Source of the DNA: Planctomycetia bacterium
GTDB lineage: Bacteria; Planctomycetota; Planctomycetia; Pirellulales; Thermoguttaceae
Direction of reading: 5' to 3'
Length of the DNA stretch: 37,398 nt
Assembly: GCA_030527015.1 (NCBI GenBank)
Contig: JAUNBR010000037.1
Coordinates: forward strand, 1-37,398
Each line of letters starts with the position of its first letter. The stretch's first letter is position 1. Shown piece after piece: positions 34,625 through 37,398 of this stretch. Made by a program: the position numbers and the translations under genes. The notes under the pieces are model-generated. The model saw only the letters and a list, made by a program, of their open reading frames with translations. It ran no database searches and had not been told where the DNA came from.

Positions 34625-35893
34625 TTATTCCGTCATGGCCGCGGCAAGTTGAGCGTTAGGCGTACGGCCTAATTTTGTATTATCTTGCGTTCTGTCTTGA
34701 AGTTCTTCGACCGGACTGGGATGGTCCTCATGTCGGTAATCTTCGCCGAAATGTTCTTCGAAATTCAAGATGACTTCATGGCTTGGGACTTTCTTAATTG
34801 GCTTGTTGACTAACTTTTGATATGCGAAAAAATCATGTTCCTTCGGCAGCTGGTCGACCGATACAAAATTTTCTTTATCCGCGGTGAGCTGAATTTGTGA
34901 GGCCAAGATTTCTCGGACATATTCCTTCGTGTTTTCAAAATGCAGAAGCTCGGGGAATTCGCCGGGCACGATTTCTTCCCAGGATTTCTTTTCATATTTT
35001 TCTAAAAGCGCAGCGACTTTATGAAGATGAATGATTTCCTGCTGGAGGTGCTGCTCCCAAATTCTTTTGATGTTCCGATCCGTTTCGTCGGTATAAAAAG
35101 AATAATAGAGGTAACACTCCATATATTCACGTAAAAGGAGGTTTTCCAGCCAAGAGGAAGAAGTGTCCAGCAGCGCGCCATACTGCGTGACGTGCTGCTC
35201 CTCGACCATGGCGATTTCTTGATATAAATTTCGTCCGAGGTCATTTTCGTAGGTGTTCCCGATGTTCATGTAAAAATTCATGGTCTGCTGCTCCCCGGCG
35301 GTGAGAATCAGAGCGCCAAGTTTTGTGCGAATGTCCGCTTTTTTGAAATTCCGGTCCCTGCGAACGGTATCGTAAGGGTGGCGGTGATGCGCGATCGTAG
35401 GCCTTCCCGGTGTGATTTCGATATACTCTTGCACTAAAATATGAGCGGGAATGTTTTTGTCCATTTTGAGAAGATTTGCATAGCGATAAAGATGATCAAA
35501 ATCTTCCAGTAATGCAAAATCCATGCAGGATTTCACATAAGGATCCGGTTCATGCGCCGCCAGCCAGGCAGTAAGATCCACCGCTAAATGTTCGTAACCG
35601 ATGGTCGTCTCTAATTGACTTTCATCGCCAGGGCTTAACCAATTAATATGTTTTTGCTGCTGCTGTTCATCTCGACGTATTTCAGCTAACTCCCGACGCA
35701 GATCGTTATTTGAACAGTTCCGATGAAAATTATGCCCAAAAAACGCGGCCTCCACTTCAATTCCGTTCATCAAAATGATTCGGCATTTCGTATAAGGATC
35801 CACCGTATTTTTGTCATAAGCGTTCGGATAAATTTTTTGCCAATCCATAATAAAATCTTCACATTTTTTGGGTTTTTCCTGAAATGGATTCAT
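34625..35893 (-). CDS. Ferritin-like diiron-type protein of unknown function
   Basis: A 422-residue, mostly helical protein without signal peptide. The start at 35893 is set by AAGGAG about 6 bases upstream; the 12 extra upstream codons are repeat sequence. The region of about 190-300 has the ligand order of ferritin-like diiron proteins: Glu201 (ILTAGEQQT), Glu231-x2-His234 (VEEQH), Glu256 or Glu259 (REYMECY), then Glu286-x2-His289 (EIIHLH). The N-terminal part (about 17-150) has YPNAYDKNTVDPYTK, GHNFHRNC, RRDEQQQQKHINWL and FALLEDFDHLYRYANLL, a conserved unnamed family I have seen in several anaerobes. The C-terminal 80 residues are charged and probably flexible. A role in iron or oxidative-stress handling is inference. 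It converges on the PEP-CTERM array. Confidence 0.85.
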   Translation of the reverse strand: MNPFQEKPKKCEDFIMDWQKIYPNAYDKNTVDPYTKCRIILMNGIEVEAAFFGHNFHRNCSNNDLRRELAEIRRDEQQQQKHINWLSPGDESQLETTIGYEHLAVDLTAWLAAHEPDPYVKSCMDFALLEDFDHLYRYANLLKMDKNIPAHILVQEYIEITPGRPTIAHHRHPYDTVRRDRNFKKADIRTKLGALILTAGEQQTMNFYMNIGNTYENDLGRNLYQEIAMVEEQHVTQYGALLDTSSSWLENLLLREYMECYLYYSFYTDETDRNIKRIWEQHLQQEIIHLHKVAALLEKYEKKSWEEIVPGEFPELLHFENTKEYVREILASQIQLTADKENFVSVDQLPKEHDFFAYQKLVNKPIKKVPSHEVILNFEEHFGEDYRHEDHPSPVEELQDRTQDNTKLGRTPNAQLAAAMTE

Positions 35894-35908
35894 GAGTACT
35901 CCTTTTTT

Positions 35909-36012
35909 TATACCCCGATACACAATCAATTTCCGCTTTCCAGGCGTTTTGCTTTTCTAAAATGCCTGCTTTCCAGACGCACAAAACGAAAATTTAATGG
36001 AGAATCGGTATA
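35909..36012 (+). repeat. Dispersed element upstream of the ferritin-like gene
   Basis: TATACCCCGATACACAATCA at the left, AGGCGTTTTGCTTTTC in the centre, ACGAAAATTTAATGGAG and CGGTATA at the right. The left end touches the gene's AAGGAG. Confidence 0.8.
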
Positions 36013-36699
36013 ATTTTCAAAAACAAATTTTTTCAAAATACGACTGATTCGATTTTACTTTTCTTTACACGCCACTTCAGTGTTTCGAACTCAAAAAAAT
36101 TATAGGCACCAAAGCAAGTTTTTCAGCACAGCAGATGTTATGTCGCACGGACGCTGGTGTGCCTACACTGGTAAACCACTCTTTTTCTCCCTCAGCATAC
36201 GGCGTAATTTTTCTTCCGCCCTACCGATCTCAGACGTTCGCCGGACTCCGCGTGCACGGTAAAACCCCTGAAAACATTCCTTCTCATTTTCTATAAACGC
36301 CGAGCGACGTTCTCTCATTTTTCTCCGTGTCGCCGTGGACGAAGGACGCAGATCGCAGTTCCTGGGAAAAAGAGGACGAATTTCCGATTTCACAAAACGT
36401 TACTGTCTGTTGGCGCGCACTTCCCACCCGTAAGCCGTACGACTTTCGGACGTTCTACTTTTAAATTTCCTGCACCGTAAATTAAAATGCGTAAAACACG
36501 AAAAATAATCCAGTCTTACTTTTTTTCTTAAATATTTCCGATGTACGGACCGATACGATAAAAACGAACGGGAATACACAAAAATTCTCTGGAAAAAGTA
36601 AATTTTAAGGACAAATTTACGAAAAGCAAGGATGTTTGCCATGAAAAAGCGTGTACCCAACGATTTTTTTTATGGCGATGAGAGTCATATCCGATGCAT

Positions 36700-36822
36700 T
36701 ATACTGGTGCCACTTTAAATTTCATTTTTTTTTGCGGATCTGAAAGCAGGCATTTCTCCTCCGCTGAAAATGTCGGCTTTCACAGCCGCGCATAAAATGG
36801 AAACTTAAACGAGATCCAGTAA
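36700..36822. repeat. Hybrid dispersed element with two right ends
   Basis: Starts like a minus copy (TATACTGGTGCCACTTTAAA) and ends like a plus copy (ATGGAAACTTAAACGAG then TCCAGTA), so both outer arms are right arms. The centre has GGCATTTCTCCTCCGCTG and AAAATGTCGG. It is the counterpart of the two-left-end copy at 27319. Confidence 0.7.
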
Positions 36823-36870
36823 AAAATAGAATTTATGTATGATCTTACGTTCAGTAAAGTGAGGAATAAG

Positions 36871-36984
36871 ATGAATGATGACCAGGAAGATATATTAAAC
36901 GCTATCGGCGAATTTAACCAATGGTATCTGGAAAAAGAAAAAGGGTTCTTTTGGTGGATTTTGTCTTTGTTCGGAATTTTCTAG
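36871..36984 (+). CDS. Possible 37-residue small membrane protein
   Basis: ATG preceded by GAGGA about 6 bases upstream (GTGAGGAATAAG). The product starts MNDDQEDILNAIGEFNQWYL, an acidic amphipathic helix, and ends EKEKGFFWWILSLFGIF, a short hydrophobic tail that could dip into a membrane. It is too short for family recognition. The ribosome-binding site and the protein-like split into a charged and a hydrophobic half argue for it; length and lack of neighbours argue against. Confidence 0.4.
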   Translation: MNDDQEDILNAIGEFNQWYLEKEKGFFWWILSLFGIF

Positions 36985-37398
36985 ACCCACCTCAACAGCG
37001 TAAACCGACGACGGGGTGTCGCAAAACGGCAATTTGAACGTGGCGGGAAAAGAGGAACGTCCCACCGCCGGACGGAAAGATTCTACTGCCGGAAAAATCA
37101 CCGTCCGCCGCTTTCGTTCCGTCCACGACGCAAACATCCTCCACGCCGGCATGGGCACACTGACGTTTAAATTCTAAAACACCAGCACTTTTTTTCACGG
37201 AACCCTTTCGTGTCCTTCTGTTTCCATATCCTTTCCCGGAAACTCGGGTGCATGTTCATTTTTTGCCCGATTTTTATCCGCAGCTTTCTGATGTAAAAAT
37301 GCTGGATCGTCCCGACACCGGACGTTTTGACGAGAAAATTGAACGTCCCGCCGCAAGACCATTTTTCGCCCCACGTCCTTCGGCGCATCATCCGGGAC
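36985..37398. other. Tail of the window, open frames on both strands, no confident gene
   Basis: The sequence is richer in CG steps than the rest. On the plus strand a frame from GTG 37016 to 37177 gives 53 residues ending HAGMGTLTFKF; another frame stays open from about 37164 to the window end. On the minus strand a frame enters from beyond 37398 and stops at 37195-37197 (its end includes APEFPGKDMETEGHERVP). Both strands show purine-first codon patterns, so I cannot tell which, if any, is real. The minus frame could be the 3' end of a gene lying outside. Confidence 0.3.

Larger units (their letters stand above)
35894..36870. other. Intergenic region, 977 bp, no confident gene
   Basis: Elements lie at 35909-36012 and 36700-36822. 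Between them, several frames are open on both strands (for example 36163-36393 on the minus strand, Arg/Glu-rich, GTG start, no ribosome-binding site), but none has a recognisable motif or good start. Base composition around 36200-36450 is richer in CG steps than the rest of the window, so a decayed or foreign segment is possible. Confidence 0.45.

Noticed and set aside
36163..36393. Minus-strand 76-codon frame, Arg/Glu-rich
   Set aside because: GTG start without ribosome-binding site, no motif, and competing open frames on the other strand.
1..37398. CRISPR array, from the many similar repeats
   Set aside because: Repeats are dispersed one per gap, in both orientations, about 105 bp and diverged; no regular spacers and no cas genes.
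1..37398. tRNA or rRNA genes
   Set aside because: No stretch with a T-loop GTTCGA-type motif and acceptor pairing was found; the only similar words lie in repeat elements or coding sequence.

Overview
The window looks like chromosome of a low-GC (about 40%) member of the Planctomycetes, probably from a host-associated or gut lineage. The strongest markers are a secreted Cys-rich protein with a TIGR03000 domain (22419-23258), three PEP-CTERM surface proteins built from autotransporter-type beta-strand repeats (27500-34483), a Tat-exported Gfo/Idh/MocA oxidoreductase, a CE15-type esterase, a sialate O-acetylesterase, and an SDR variant of a type I recall from planctomycetes. The phylum assignment comes from remembered family distributions, not from a search.

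Layout. 0.4-5.4 kb (+): an outer-membrane barrel-like protein, a large Ser/Thr/Pro-rich exported protein with a C-x4-CH haem-like site, a small exported protein and a tri-haem cytochrome. 5.9-8.2 kb (+): a 781-residue single-pass membrane protein of unknown function. 8.5-18.4 kb (all -): S41 C-terminal processing protease, galactose mutarotase and UDP-glucose 4-epimerase (two Leloir-pathway genes), sialate O-acetylesterase, a zinc-ribbon protein, an SDR protein lacking the catalytic Tyr, and a lipoprotein. 19.3-27.3 kb (+): an orphan tryptophan synthase beta chain, a DxD glycosyltransferase-like protein, the TIGR03000 protein, the CE15 esterase and the Tat oxidoreductase. 27.5-34.5 kb (+): three tandem PEP-CTERM paralogues. 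34.6-35.9 kb (-): a ferritin-like diiron protein. 36-37.4 kb: poorly coding tail with one possible 37-residue gene.

Most interesting locus. The first and third PEP-CTERM genes share the same 5' end, including a run of G inside the signal-peptide coding region: 11 G in the first gene (in frame) and 13 G in the third (out of frame). Removing two G from the third restores a signal peptide homologous to that of the first. This is the pattern of a slipped-strand ON/OFF switch. The third gene also shares near-identical blocks, its C-terminus and its terminator with the second gene, so the array looks like a recombining, phase-variable surface-protein system.

Second major feature. Almost every intergenic gap contains one or more copies of a roughly 105-bp element with imperfect terminal inverted repeats beginning TATAC and a central hairpin (GGCATTTT / AAAATGCC around a GCTTCGCTG loop). 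More than 25 full, degenerate, tandem or hybrid copies occur in 37 kb and none was noticed inside a confident gene. In 11 of 15 usable cases the TATACCCGATAC end faces the start of the next gene. It looks like a MITE- or REP-like family. Below, '+' orientation means the TATACCCGATAC (left) end is at the lower coordinate and the CCAGTATA (right) end at the higher.

No tRNA, rRNA, CRISPR array, intact transposase or exosortase gene was found.
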